This document shows, piece after piece, positions 1-11,134 of a DNA stretch of 64,000 nucleotides. Below the pieces are notes generated by a model. That model saw nothing but the letters and a program-made list of their open reading frames with translations, was not told where the DNA came from and searched no databases. This stretch comes from Lactarius indigo (taxonomy: Eukaryota; Basidiomycota; Agaricomycetes; Russulales; Russulaceae), in assembly GCA_025766275.1 (NCBI GenBank), contig JAFKAC010000015.1, positions 434,001-498,000 on the forward strand, written 5' to 3'. Made by a program: the position numbers and the translations under genes. Position 1 is the stretch's first letter. The number at the start of each line of letters is the position of its first letter.

Positions 1-347
1 GATGGGTACAAAGGACATACGATGCCACAGGAGATCCTCGTGGACTAGTGGATGGGTCCTTATCGTCGGCAGAATAACAGAGCGATGCATGCCCTATAAT
101 CGGGTCAATCAGAAAAAGCAGCGAGGGGGCGGTGAGCACTCGCCTCGAAGCACACAGGAGGAGCATGGCCTGTTGCTGCACTCGGACAATCAGTGAAAGG
201 ACGGGAAATGGAACCAGTGGCCGGGCCGCACCGATCGCATTTGAGCTTGCTATTTCGACATGGCTCACAGTTGAGGATTTTGCGGGAGCGCTTAGTCAAG
301 GGAGCCTGGTCTTGAGGCGCAATGGAGGTCTCGCCTGACTCGAGCAT
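1..347 (-). CDS. Zn(II)2Cys6 transcription factor, N-terminal part (runs off left edge)
   Basis: Predicted fungal binuclear-zinc-cluster regulator, nuclear and DNA-binding. The ATG is at 347. Proposed exons are 347-232, 175-144 and 93-21. Intron 1 (176-231) is GT..AG with a CTGAT branch-like motif. Intron 2 (94-143) needs a GC..AG border. Another GTATGT donor stands at position 20. Splicing this way restores the full Cys pattern CEPC-x6-C-DRNRP-CSSC-x8-C followed by Tyr, i.e. C-x2-C-x6-C-x5-C-x2-C-x8-C, which is canonical for the family. Basic residues (KRSRK) precede it. The unspliced frame stops early and does not give the pattern. Target and regulator domain lie outside the window. The family call is firm; the intron 2 border is inference. 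Confidence 0.8.
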
Positions 348-1054
348 ACCATAACAACGAGCTTGAGGGGGGAGGGATGAGTGACGTTAAATATTGGGAG
401 AGATAAAGGCGTACAGCGTCTTGAGCGCTCAAGAGGGAGATCGGGGAGGGAGATAAGTGGGGGCCTTGTTGGGTAAAGCAAGGGATGAGACATGAAGGTT
501 GTCGGGTTCTCGGGAGAAGTACAGACCTTCGATATTATAGGCAACCCGAAGAAAATAAGAGACTGTGCGAAGCAAGGAAAGGACGGCAGCAGGTCTTATC
601 AGCCTATTACACTGGTCTCGGCAGGATACTGTAAATGAAAAAAATATATCGCCAGAGATGAGTCTGTAACTTTGTGCGAGGCATAACCAAGTTGCCAAGT
701 TGGCACCCTTGATGCCCGCATGGCACCGGACACCGGATGTGCCTGATTAAGTGAATATTCTTCGAGATCGAAGCCGAGATCTCAAGATCTGAACTGAATT
801 TTTTTTTTCTTTTCTTTTACCAATATACAGTACCCAAGGAAAGGGACCGTAGCGAGACTTCGTCACTTTTTACAAGACCGACGCCGAAGACGGATGACTA
901 CCAAAATGATCACGTGGTGGCGCTCTCGCCTTCTTTTCAAATAAAATTGCTTACTTAATCCACGTCTTCGCCGCCACGTCTCGAGTCGCGACGCGATGCT
1001 CGGATCCAGTCAAGCTCGCCAACTTCCTTTCTTCCTTGCGTTTGGACCCTCATC
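348..1054. promoter_or_regulatory. Divergent intergenic region between two head-to-head genes
   Basis: About 700 bp separate the start codons of the minus-strand zinc-cluster gene and the plus-strand helical/chromodomain gene, so both promoters should lie here. It contains a pyrimidine-rich tract (about 799-819) and a CACGTG hexamer (about 911-916). No convincing TATA box was seen and no coding sequence was recognised. Confidence 0.4.
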
Positions 1055-2463
1055 ATGGCGCGCTTCTCTGCCACCTCAACCCCATTGACATCACGGTCGC
1101 AAACCAGAACAGGGAAAAAGAAATTTGGCCCCGGCCCTGGCTCCATCGTGGACATTGCCGGTCGCAAGCTGAAACTATCCCCCGTTATTGACACCTTATT
1201 TCTATGGATGACCGAGCGTCATGCCATTCACCAACGTCGTCTCGCAGGGCAACCATGGCCGTGGACTGACGATCCTATTTTTCGCCAGCATGCTTTCACC
1301 AATGTTTTCCGTGTCTACGATCGCGTCACCCAGTATATCATTTGCAACGTCATTGGCAAGGGCGACCAAGACCTTCATGAAACATGCTTCCGCGTGATTC
1401 TCTTCCGCTGTTTCAATCGCATTTCCACATGGGAGTTACTCTTGAATCACTTTGGGGAACTAACGTGGCGCGACTTCGACCTCTCTGCATACGAAGCCGT
1501 CCTCTATGAGGAGTACAGGCAGAACAACAAGCTTTACGGAGCTTCCTACATCCTCCCAGCACCAGAGCTCGGCGGGACCTCCCTCGGGGGAACAAAAGCC
1601 AATTATGCAAATCATTTGCGTTTGCTCAAAGTAATGATGGAAAGTGACCTTCCCGGTCAGCTTGGCCAACTGTCCGAACTGAGTGATGCATGGGAACGGA
1701 TCTCTTTGTATCCTAGTATGGGCGAATTCCTTTCCTTTCAGTACGTCTCCATACCCCTTTCATGTGACCTCTTCCCCCGTCTGACGTCTGCAGACTTCTT
1801 CTCGATCTCAATATGATCCCAGGCCTAAGCTACCCCGAGGACTGGGCAATCTGCGGTCCGGGTGCGACGTCGTGCCTGACCAAGATCTTTGGCCCTGAAG
1901 TGAACGGCGTATATGGAGAAGCACTTGCGTGGTTACATGATTCACAGGATCTTCACTTCGCTCGTCTGGGCATCTCCCATGAACGCCGTCCGTCCATCGG
2001 CTCCACTCATCAGCTCTCGCTTGTCGATTTCGAGCACTCGCTCTGCGAGTGTGATGTCTATTCACGCAAGGCTCATCCTAACATCAAAGGTCGTCGTCTG
2101 CATATTGCTGGCAAGCGTAACTTCTCTGCGGATCGTCCTCCTCCCCCCTCTGCCGTTTTGCCGATCGGATGGCTCCCAGCAGATGCGGCTATCCGCGCAA
2201 GGGCACGCGCTAAACGCGCTGCCCTGCCCCCTGTTGACCCATTAGATCCGGACCCCTCATGGATACTGTCGCACATTGTAAAGCAGGCACCAAGCTCAAA
2301 TGGGAGGATCCTCTACCTTGTTCGCTATGAGGGGTATGGCCCTGAAGATGACCTTTGGCTTAGTGAGGCTGACCTGAAGGATGCTCCGGAGCTGCTTACA
2401 CAATGGCAGGATTTTCTAGAGATGATCGACAAGAGCATTACTGCTTGTAGGGTGGGGTATTGA
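1055..2463 (+). CDS. 5-hmdU DNA kinase-like helical domain protein with C-terminal chromodomain
   Basis: Two exons, 1055-1740 and 1794-2463, joined across a 53-nt intron (GTACGT..CTGACGTCTGCAG) give 451 residues. The splice restores the run FLSFQ-LLLDLN. Residues about 75-330 resemble the helical domain of 5-hmdU DNA kinase/alpha-glutamyl-putrescinyl-thymine pyrophosphorylase relatives: FTNVFRVYDRVTQY, FRVILFRCFNRISTWELL, then DFEHSLCECDVYSR. Phage relatives modify thymine-derived bases; the fungal members have no established reaction known to me. Residues about 384-445 form a chromodomain (YLVRYEGYGPEDDLW), a type common in chromoviruses, which suggests chromatin targeting. The start is the first ATG of an open frame. 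Domain assignment is from remembered family patterns; a role in modified-base biology is inference. Confidence 0.78.
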
Positions 2464-2607
2464 GTTGGCCATTCATTAAAAGTGACACAATCATTCTTGC
2501 ACTCTCTTATGACTGGTTTCTCTTCCTGACCACTCATACTGTAGAACTGCTTATGTCTGTGTAGAACTCTTATCTCATCTATTTAATTTTAGTCTCTAGC
2601 TTTGGGT

Positions 2608-2668
2608 GTTATAGTTTGCTTATAAGACCCTTACTCATTGGTTGTGACTATAACAGTAAGAGGTAATC
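2608..2668 (+). repeat. Fragment of a Gypsy LTR 5' end
   Basis: About 60 bp beginning TGTTATAG resemble the first bases of the LTR at 4630 (shared ACCCTTACT..TGGTTGTGACTA). It then passes directly into Copia-derived sequence, so it is a truncated remnant. The gap 2464-2607 after the preceding gene shows nothing recognisable. Confidence 0.45.
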
Positions 2669-2898
2669 AGGTGTCTGGGGTATGTGGAGTTATTGGCTGC
2701 TGTGTATGTAGGCAGAGACCCTGCATCTTATGCAGAGGCCATGTGGTCTGCAGATGCAGATGAGTGGACTAAGGTGTATCAATATGAAATGGATGCACTT
2801 GCCAAGAATGGCACTTGGGAGTTAGTGGATCTCCCACCTAACTGTAAGGCAGTAAAATCCAAATGGGTCTTTAAGCTCAAAGTGGATGGATGCTATAT
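2669..2898 (+). pseudogene. Copia reverse-transcriptase fragment
   Basis: Encodes about 75 residues closely matching the start of the RT domain of the complete Copia at 45433-49755 (region 48165-48395). Shared motifs include ELLAA, EWTK, KNGTWELVDLPP and KSKWVFKLK. No other part of the element is present and the frame closes just after it. It is an isolated relic of the same Copia family. Confidence 0.85.
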
Positions 2899-3586
2899 GT
2901 AACATTACAGTAGGAGCATTCAGCTTGGTGTGAGCAAGTCTGGCCTTTCTATGTCAATGAACAAGGGTTCAGCCAGTAGTGGCAAGGTTTAAGTGGTTAA
3001 CAAGGATCTCAGAGTATGACACAATACTCAAGATGTGAGTGGAGTTCAAGGGTTCAAGAGGTTTGACAATTCAGCAGAGAGTTACCCCAAGGGAATGGGA
3101 AAACAATGTATACTGTGATGGTAAAGAAGTCGAGTCTAAGGATACAAGCTACTTAGGGCCATGATTTATATAGAAAAAGGTTTGTTTGTGTGGAACAAAC
3201 AAATGGCACAATCCACAGCAAGTGTGAGAAGTAGCACAGCAATCTGCAGCAAGCATGAGAAGAAAGTACAGCAATCTGCAGCAGGCACAGGAAAAAGGAG
3301 AAGATGTGCACAGCTATTTGCAGTAAGTGTGAGAAGAAACAAGGATATAAAAGGCAAGTGAGACACCTGCCTTAAAAGGGTGCATTTAGCCCAAGTATAG
3401 TAGTAATAAAGACTTATAAGGACAATGAGTGTCTCATTGTCTCACTTTGCACTAGGAGAGAATCTTAAGGCTCCTAGTGTGCAGCAAGTCCAAGAATGGG
3501 AAAGCCAAGAAAGGAAAGGCTTTCCTGCAAATGCAAGTGGAAGTAAGAAATCAAAGTAAGGTCCAAAACAGGTCTAGTCCATAACA
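2899..3586. repeat. Long terminal repeat, 688 bp, unclassified LTR element (G)
   Basis: Bounded by TGTAACA and CATAACA, i.e. TG..CA ends. On the plus strand there is a TATAAAAG box near 3344 and an AATAAAG signal near 3404. On the minus strand a purine tract (GAAGGGAGGG) sits just outside the right border where a 3' PPT would be, and the adjacent gag-like relic is also on the minus strand. Orientation is therefore unresolved. No second copy was found in the window. Confidence 0.6.
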
Positions 3587-3623
3587 TTACCCTCCCTTCA
3601 GAGTCCTTGTTGTCTCGATGTCC

Positions 3624-4620
3624 CTAGAAACAGTCTGTATCTGGCTCAGGGTCATTGGTCTGTACCAAGTCATTGTCTACCCAGTCAGAGTTGTAGTTCT
3701 CTGCAATAATCTCCCAGCAGTGATGAGTATGAAGGAACTGGAATTGTCCATGAACTCCACACTTCCAACACTGCTCATAGACAGGGCAGCAGATCTCCAC
3801 ATGTCTGGGGTCATGCCTAAAGCACTTGCCACACCACTTGTTGGTAGCATCTTCTTCTCCAGGCTGTTCTTCAAGATGACACCATAGGCACTTGTTGGGC
3901 CAGTGACCTGTACTGTGGCAATGGTAGCAGTATCATTTGATCCAGGGGCAGTTGAAGCTGAGATAATAGTGACTATCACAGCACCAGCACAGGTCTCCAT
4001 TGTGATTCTCCTAGGAGGTGAGGCATCTCTACAGGTCCTCCAGGGCAAGGGGGAAAGGGAAGGTCTTGGTGACAGAAGAGGTGAGGTTGCTGCCATGTGT
4101 CAGCATAGTGTTCTGCAATCCAGGTATAGGCATGAGCAGCTTCCAGCCATCCACATACTCCATTGAGTTCAGATATGGTGTTGAATAGCAGTCCATGCAC
4201 TTGATTACACTGAGCCTGCAAATTGGTGAACTGCCTTTGTAGAGTAGCCCTATTGTTCCATACAGTGGTGGAGGTGAGAGATCTTTGCATCTAGCTGTGG
4301 GGAGTTGAGATCCCACAGTGCCTTGTCTACAGCATATGCCTGAGGGTTGTTACATGAGAGTTGCTGCATCTGATCATCTGACATGACTTATGGCATAGCC
4401 TCTGAAAGACTATCTAGGTACACAGGCTCTCTATAGACAGGCTGACCTCCTGCCCATACAGCCCTTGACATCTTGATGGTTACTAGTGTAGGCAATGTAC
4501 TTGGCCAGGACTTTAGTACCATCAGGTTGGTTGATATAGAGGGGGTGGAAATGAGCTGAGGTTTCTATATTTGGGAAGAAGGGGAGGCCCAGGTGGTCAT
4601 CATCTTCATCAGGGTTGTCA
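3624..4620 (-). pseudogene. Decayed Cys/His-rich gag-like polyprotein of element G
   Basis: Read on the minus strand across several frame breaks, the segment encodes a nucleocapsid-like protein. It contains one perfect CCHC knuckle (CYHCHSTGHWPNKC, C-x2-C-x4-H-x4-C), more Cys/His pairs (CLWCH, CGKCFRH, CWKCGVH) and a preceding CWCCDSH cluster. The N-terminal part includes an acidic NDNPDEDDD stretch. One in-frame TGA lies just before the knuckle. No protease, RT or integrase was seen, so this is a gag-only relic, either truncated or a non-autonomous element. Function is inferred from the knuckle alone. Confidence 0.5.
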
Positions 4621-4629
4621 TTGGTAGTG

Positions 4630-5120
4630 TGTTATGTTTTGGCAAGGACCCTTACTGTACTGGTTGTGACTACAGTGGTAAGGTAGATTGTTGTGGACTT
4701 GGCCTTTGTGATGGCCCTTATGACTGATGATAGGAGATGTGGGGAGATAGCTGACTGATGACTGACTTGATCCTAGTACTACTAGTAGTAGTATTAGGGT
4801 TTGCTCTACTTACATGATTTGTTGGATGCTACCTACTATGATGTGGAGCAGTGCTTGAAAGCCTGTGCAGGAACTGTATTTAAGATAGTTCGTGAAGACC
4901 AAGATATGCCATCTTGGTCTTCTTCAATCGTCACTTGTCTGGTTCTCTCATTGTTCTCAAGAAATGCTTTCCTTTCATCGCCTTTGAGCAGGGTGTCTGC
5001 AAACATCCCCAATTGCCTTTGAAGCATTCCAAGTTGTGTGCCTTCATGCATTGTGTTCAGCTAAGTTGTGCTGCCTTGTTACTCAAGCTCAAGTTGAGCT
5101 AATGTTGTGACAGTGTTACA
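4630..5120 (+). repeat. 5' LTR of Gypsy relic A
   Basis: Starts TGTTATG and ends GTTACA. It aligns along its length with the LTRs of E and B read in sense orientation. It holds a TATTTAAG promoter box (about 4878) and the inverted repeat AAGACCAAGAT/ATCTTGGTCTT (4911-4921 being the right arm). Length is 491 bp, against 463-510 for the other copies. Confidence 0.85.
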
Positions 5121-5122
5121 TT

Positions 5123-5133
5123 AAGACTAAGAT
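5123..5133 (+). other. Self-priming primer-binding site of relic A (one mismatch)
   Basis: AAGACTAAGAT begins 2 nt after the LTR and is complementary, with one C-to-T change, to ATCTTGGTCTT at 4911-4921 inside the LTR. It is the degenerate form of the site that is perfect in B, C, D, E and F. Confidence 0.7.
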
Positions 5134-5139
5134 ACCATC

Positions 5140-7333
5140 GTGGCAGCAATTACTATAAGAGATCAGTGGACAAGCTTCCATCCATACCACTTAGACAGAA
5201 GAGGAGATTGCAATGTTCCCACCCACTTTCTAGGAGTGGCATGTTGGAGAGAACAAGGAGATGAAACAGGATATTTCGTCGAATTCAATGGACCTACCAG
5301 GTTCTGCCCTGTTGAGTTTAATTTCGACCATCTGTGTTGGACAGAAGTTATGTGGAATCCCATAGATCACCATGTGGGACATTGTACAGCCTGCAGGAAG
5401 AAACTATCAGGGCGATATTGATGCAAGGCAACAAAATTCAAGAGCAGACTGGGGTCTGATCGATGGACAACTATGGAAACACTCTACAGGAGAAGCTGTC
5501 AGTGAAGAAACTGAGGAAGAAAGTGAAGAAGTAGCACCAGCATTGGTTGGACCAATCAAGCAGTACACTGTCGAACGAGCTGAGCGTCCCTTACTCTCCA
5601 CGATCAGCCAGAAGTCATACAAGTCCAGTCACTGGCAACCCAGGACATAATGGCAACCATGACTGAAGAAGAAATCCACACCATACAAGAAGTTGCCATG
5701 CGAAGAAGCCACCGCAGCCATCCATCAACAAATGCAAGAAGTCCTCATGCCAATAAACCCAGAAACTGGGGTGTGAATGACTGCAGATGACGTGGCAATC
5801 TTTCGAGCCATAGGACCCGACCAACCAGATCCACCAGTCCAGAGAAACTGGGACACAAAGACTAGACCCACCTCCTGGAAATGGAGGTCCACCTGGGGAT
5901 GACTTCCCCTACAGATGAGGCAGCGGAGGAATTCCGCCAGACCTGCCAAGAGGTGGAAGGATATCTGACAGGACCACCAGATGGTGGACCACCCGGTGGT
6001 GGAACAGGAGGAGGAGGACATGCCCCAAATGGTCATGAGAAATTAACTGGTGAGCCTCCCACTATCTTCAATGGGGACAGAACTAAAGTAGATGCATTCC
6101 TGACCCAGTGGCATGTTTACTGGGGCATGAATCTCGATGCCCCTGTTATGTGCAACAACTACCGACGATGCCTCCTTTTCTTGTCTTACATCAAGGGGGT
6201 ATCTGTCAGTGAATGGGTACTTTCTTTCCTCAAGTGGCTAAACAGGCAAATACAACGAGGAATTGACCAATACACAAGGGATTTGTGGAATGCGGTAGCC
6301 AACAGATTCAATCAAAGGTTTGTCAATACCCTTGAACAAGAACAAGCTCAAGCACTCTTGTGCAAAGGGCTCAAGATGATTGTCACAGGACGCTCTATTT
6401 TTGCCTTATTTTTCCATATTTTTATGGATTTATTTGGCAGAGATATGAGTCTCTAACGTTGCGTCAAACATCCAAAAGTCCTTATCACTAGATATGATAA
6501 GATGGTCAGTCACGTGATGCCAACATGTGCACCCACAAGCACGCGACCGTGAGATAGTAAACTTCCTTATCGGATGTTACCTCTTGAGGTCACCTTCCAC
6601 ATTAGTATAGTAGTTTCTCATTGGATGATAAGCAGGGAAGGTTCTAGATAGGTCTAGACTACGTTGTCATAGGGTTGTGACTCATAGATAAGGACATGTC
6701 ATTGTTCTGTCAGCGCTAATGACTGTGCATCAGTCAGCACAATAGATAACACTATTATTAGACACGACGCGTCAGCAGTCTGACTCATTACTATTACATG
6801 TACCTTTAGTAATAAGGTTCTATAGTAATTCGAACTCAGCCGCAGCAGTGTATATAAACCCTTATGTAGCGTCCTGAGTGGAACCAACTTGTCCTCTTGG
6901 TTCTCCACTCAGCGTGCCACAGTGTGATCACCTGACATAGTACCTTGCATAAAGGTATCAAGTGTGTCTATCCTCCACTGTGACTGTACGTTCGGTGCGT
7001 GACTTGTCTCCGCGCTAGGCTTGAGTGTGCACTAGTTCAGTTCAGTTACTCTTTTGCTTGGTCTAGTTGTCACAATAAGTCATACCACTACAATGATGGA
7101 GGGTGACATTGACAAATACTGTCAACAAGTTTGAAGACAGCAGCACGAAAGGCGGGATATTGTCTCAATGATCCACAAATGATTGACCTCTTTACCAAAA
7201 ATCTCCCAAAGATGCTGTATAAAAAAGTGTATGACCTAGACGAGCCAGAAACCTTTGATGAATGGAAAAGGTCAGTACTCAAGTGACAGAAGAATTACAT
7301 CCACATTTGTGCTTGCATCGATGACTATCACTG
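5140..7333 (+). pseudogene. gag pseudogene of Gypsy relic A
   Basis: The N-terminal gag domain (RDQW, GYFVEFNGPT, FNFDHLCWTEV) begins at a GTG codon as in the intact copies. After frame changes near 5400-5650 and 5700-5880 comes the capsid-like part (TIFNGDRTKVDAFLTQWHVYWG, interrupted after GLKM by a solo LTR). The capsid resumes at 7098 (GDIDKYC.., DPQMIDLFTK, EPETFDEWKR) and ends near 7333. CCHC and all pol domains are missing. Confidence 0.8.
6381..7092. repeat. Solo LTR inserted in gag of relic A
   Basis: A 712-bp TG..CA segment (TGTCACAGG..CACTACA) is flanked by a perfect 5-bp duplication ATGAT (6376-6380 and 7093-7097). A TATATAAA box lies at 6851-6858 on the plus strand. No coding sequence is present, consistent with LTR-LTR recombination that removed an internal region. 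It belongs to a family not otherwise seen in this window. Confidence 0.85.
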
Positions 7334-9476
7334 CGGGCATTTCAGGATTTTGAGTCAGTTTTCATGCTGATTTAATTAAAATCTTTTTTCAAAAATGCTT
7401 ATAAATTAAGCACATAAAATACTGTAATTCCATTTACAAGGGTAATCTACAATAAATTGAGAATGAGAGCACACAATATGTGATAATGACATTTACAATG
7501 TATCCAGTCATATAATTTGCATGTATTCATTAATGTAATTCACAATGAGTGTAAACCATCCATCATAAAGACATTGTGAGGTATATTTTCAATATTATTC
7601 ACATCATATCAAGTAAATCACCAGGAATACATTTGACACAACACCTGATATCAAGACATTGTGACTCAATGGCTCTTGAAGTCAAGAATCTAGACATAGA
7701 CTTCATGACACAGCATTGGCATGCCAGGTACTGGTGCCACGTGATCCTCTCCAAACTAGGCAGGGCTATCTGGCCCTTCATCCAGTGTTTGTATAGACAT
7801 CGCAACTGTTCATTTTATGCAGATTCTGATCCTGGACACTCTCTCATTGGTGTCACTGGCAGGCTTTCTGGCAGGGGTTCTACCCCACCTAGTGAGCATT
7901 AAATGTGCTCGAAAGTGCGTGTGTGAGTAAACATGGGAAGAGGGTGGAGAAGAGGGGGATAAGGAAAATGGAAGAGCCACAGCCAAGGATTCTGAGACTA
8001 AGCCAAAACGCGAAAATGGAAACGAAATATGAGTGAGGTTGGGAAAGTCAGAAATGTGAAGGGAAGTGGGGTGCAGACAGAGGAGATTTCAGGGGATGCA
8101 CAAGGATGCTAGCACGAAGTCTCTATGATGATCGTGAAACAAAAGACCTACAAATTCAAAGAGAAAAGTTAGTAGCACTAACTCAAATAATGAGTAAAGA
8201 ATTGATCTTGAAGATGGGGAGGAAGGTGAGTGTGAATAAAAACAATGCGTCAGGTGTCTTTCTTCATATACCTGACCCAAAGAGAGATTGAAGTTACATG
8301 GAAGCGAGTGAGAGTGAGGACAGGGGAAATCAACTGCACATTCCGAACACAAATCCAAAGCCTTTATACAAAGGGTCAGTAACTAAGGCCAAACGTGAGT
8401 CAAAATGTCTAAGTCGAAAAGTGTGAGGGATAAATCGTAAGGTGGGGGAAAGTGAATGAAAGGTCAAGGTTAAGATGAGAGTCAGGGGCGGAAACACGAG
8501 GTAAACGCGAGGTAAGTAACATGAGTCATAGGTGGAAACAGGGGGAGTCGGTGAGCAAAGGAACATGTCCGAAGAATAGCGCCAGTGGTGACGATGACAT
8601 GCACTATGAGTACAAAGAAATCATCAGAAAAAGAAAAGTAAAATCAAAAAGATAGTGGGTGTGCCTGTGCCTGAGACAGAGAATGCAAACTAGAATGATC
8701 CAACGAAAAGTCGTGGCTTGAGAGGCGATGATGCGAAGTCGATCGGTTGAGGGTGAAGATACGAAGGAGGCAATGAAGACAGCAGGGAGAGCAAAGGAAT
8801 GGTGAGTGGTGGAAGCATGGTAGGCTGTTGGCATCACAGTTGGGGGGCTTGAAGGCAACATTAGCCCAGTATGGGCAATTGGGTGGCGTCCGACGATGGC
8901 GGAAGAGACAGGGAGGATGACGAGGCAAGGAACTGACAGATTCGACGACGAGATGAGAGAGAAAGGATGAAGTATGAGGCGAGGCAAAGTGAGCGAGAAC
9001 GGATGTGTGAGTCAATAGCTTGCCCTATAAGGCCAAGTTCCTGAGGTCATTGGAGTACCAATGGACCATCATTGAGGATTTTCATTGAGGGTTTGGAAGG
9101 GACAACAACAGAAAGGGAGTGAAGGCAATGCTGAGATGGCATTGCAAGCTGCCAAACATGACAATGCAGATAACTATTCCATAACCCCAATTCTGTATGA
9201 TAATTTCCCATCTAACTTACTTAACTACGAACCGCACTCTTGAGTTTGGATGTCTGCTAGGTGTTGTTATGAAAACCGCAGTAAGCAAGGCAGTGAGCCT
9301 TCCTCTACGGCACTATACAAGTTTCTCATACAGTCGCTATGACAAGTTTATGATGACCAACTGTAACAATGGTAGTCCTTATCATTGTTGGCATCAGGGC
9401 TAAAGTTAAAGACTCAGAAGCCTGCAGAGATCTATGATAAGCCTTTGGAGACTGGATCGATCTGCGCATGGGAAAC
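7334..9476. other. Stretch without recognisable genes
   Basis: Sequence from the end of relic A to the host gene. The first part (to about 7650) is AT-rich. 7900-9020 is purine-rich on the plus strand, so its minus strand shows long open but Ser/His/Pro-rich frames with no domain and no usable splice pattern. No RNA gene, repeat pair or LTR was recognised. Confidence 0.4.
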
Positions 9477-10482
9477 TTATGCAATCACATCCGAAGAATG
9501 GCTGAAAGTATATGGCTCTGCTTTTGGACACAATACATGTTTTAAGTAAAGAACCTCCCTGCTATTGAGCCATATTGGATTGTAGGCATTAATCGGAAGG
9601 CCTGGAGGTGCATGTAGCTTATTGTGAACTTTCTGGAAGCCAACATGGATGTGGGGGAGTGCACCACGCTTATTGACACCCCAACTCATAATATGGTGCT
9701 GGTGGTGCAGTTGGTCAAGGACTTTTAACCAGCTATGTAAGTCAGGGTGTTGCCAGTCAGGTTTGATAACCGTATATGTCTGCCGATTTGTGCTGGGTTC
9801 GACAGCTGATTTGTCAGAAGACATCCCATCAGGTCCCAATGAGTCCAAAAAAGGTAGGTGCTTTCTCAGTGGATCATATATTTTCACGACACCATGGCGA
9901 CATTGGAACAACTCCATCATAGATGAGCAATGGTGTCACTTTACGGCATAGAAAACTTACTTGGTACTTGCATTGCTGCCGGCTGTGTCTAGACTTCTCT
10001 ATGGCTCTCTCTACCAGTGGGAGCTTGTCTCTTTTGTGGTGTGACTGTAAGCTCTTGATCCGGTTTGAAAATGCCTTCTCTATGGCCTTCCGCATCTCCT
10101 GTGTGTTGCCATACCCTATCTTCTTGATTAGATGCTCAGCGAAAACTCGGCCAGCGGTGACATTCCAGGGTGATTTTGGTTTCCCCACGATGTTGATCAT
10201 GAAGTCAGTAGTCATTGCATCACAGGCCTTTGCACCATGACCTGTGTGCTCCCATTTGGCCATGAACACAGAAATTCGAGAGGGGTTGGGTATGCAGCCA
10301 TAAGGTGGACTCTCCTTTAGTAGAAAAGAGAGTTCAGTTTGGACCAATTTCTGGTTCAGATACAGTTAGTGTAGAATACCATTGCACCGGTTGCTACAGA
10401 GGTACTGGAACTCACTGCCAGTGAATTCTTGTCTGCCTCACGCTGGAATGGGCTCCTTCCACATCTGCCTTTCACACAGGTA
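9477..10482 (-). CDS. 3' exons of a host gene split by the 40-kb retrotransposon stack
   Basis: Two exons, 10350-9961 and 9911-9477, are joined across a 49-nt GTAAGT..GGAG intron (9912-9960), in frame. Splicing gives KYQ-LFQCRHGVVKIYDPL. The acceptor at 10351-10353 (CAG) has a CTAAC branch motif before it. The rest of its intron, up to 10482, is cut by Copia. The other exons lie at 50378 and beyond. The C-terminal exon carries GPDGMSSDKS and a WLNSREVLYLKHVL segment that recall uncharacterised proteins repeated in mushroom genomes. No catalytic motif was recognised and no function is claimed. Confidence 0.65.
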
Positions 10483-10487
10483 CGATC
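10483..10487. repeat. Left target-site duplication of Copia (CGATC)
   Basis: CGATC directly before the Copia 5' LTR is repeated directly after its 3' LTR (50377-50381). It lies across the host exon 3 donor. Confidence 0.93.
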
Positions 10488-10593
10488 TGTTGATAAAGTG
10501 ACCCCTGTGCACTTAGCGGCTCATATGGACCGGACTTACAGATATGGACTGCTGTAGATTAATCAGGACCGCTTTAGATTAGATTTGATTTGA

Positions 10594-11103
10594 TGTAACG
10601 TCGCCACGACGTTAGCTCGACTTGAGCTCAAATGGCGGTAACGACTTAGCGATATGTCAATGTGTCGACTTGAAGACGCGGAGGTCCAAGCCCTTGCCCT
10701 GGTGAATACGCGGAGGTACACCGGCAAGTCACGATGTCTCGAGCCACGAGCGGAGTCGGATAATTTAGCGTAGACGAAGGATGAACAGAGAAAGGAGAAC
10801 ACAAGTGGCTATTCAAGAAGACCAAGATGGCGTATCTTGGTCTTTACGAGGCAGTTTAAATACATATTCGACAGGCTTTGAAGCGCTGCCATGAGTCACA
10901 GTAGGTAAGCGTCCAACGTATCGCAGAAACATCTCAAACCCTAGTACTACTAGTACTAGTATCGGTGGCGTCCATCCTCAGTCAGCTGTCAGTAGCGTAT
11001 CGCCTATCGTACTACCGTATCACCGTAGATAAGTCCGCAACTAATATACCTTACCGCCGTAGTTGCAACCGGTACAGTAAGGAGTCAAAGCCAAAACGTA
11101 ACA
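10594..11103 (-). repeat. 3' LTR of Gypsy B
   Basis: 510 bp; the plus-strand ends are TGTAACG and GTAACA. The AAGACCAAGAT inverted repeat and a TATTTAAA box in sense direction lie inside. The purine-rich AGAAGAGGAGGTGA next to its inner border is the 3' polypurine tract. Confidence 0.93.
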
Positions 11104-11134
11104 TCACCTCCTCTTCTAGTGTGAGACCCCAGGC

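Larger units (their letters stand above)
4630..7333 (+). mobile_element. Ty3/Gypsy relic A (5' LTR and partial gag)
   Basis: A truncated plus-strand chromovirus: a 5' LTR (4630-5120), a self-priming site, and gag pieces to about 7333 with no pol or 3' LTR. The gag is disrupted by frame changes and by a solo LTR of another family. It is clearly diverged from the other copies, so it is an old insertion. Confidence 0.85.

Noticed and set aside
8604..9015. Minus-strand open frames rich in Ser, His and Pro
   Set aside because: They arise from purine-rich plus-strand DNA; composition is low-complexity and no domain or splice pattern supports them.
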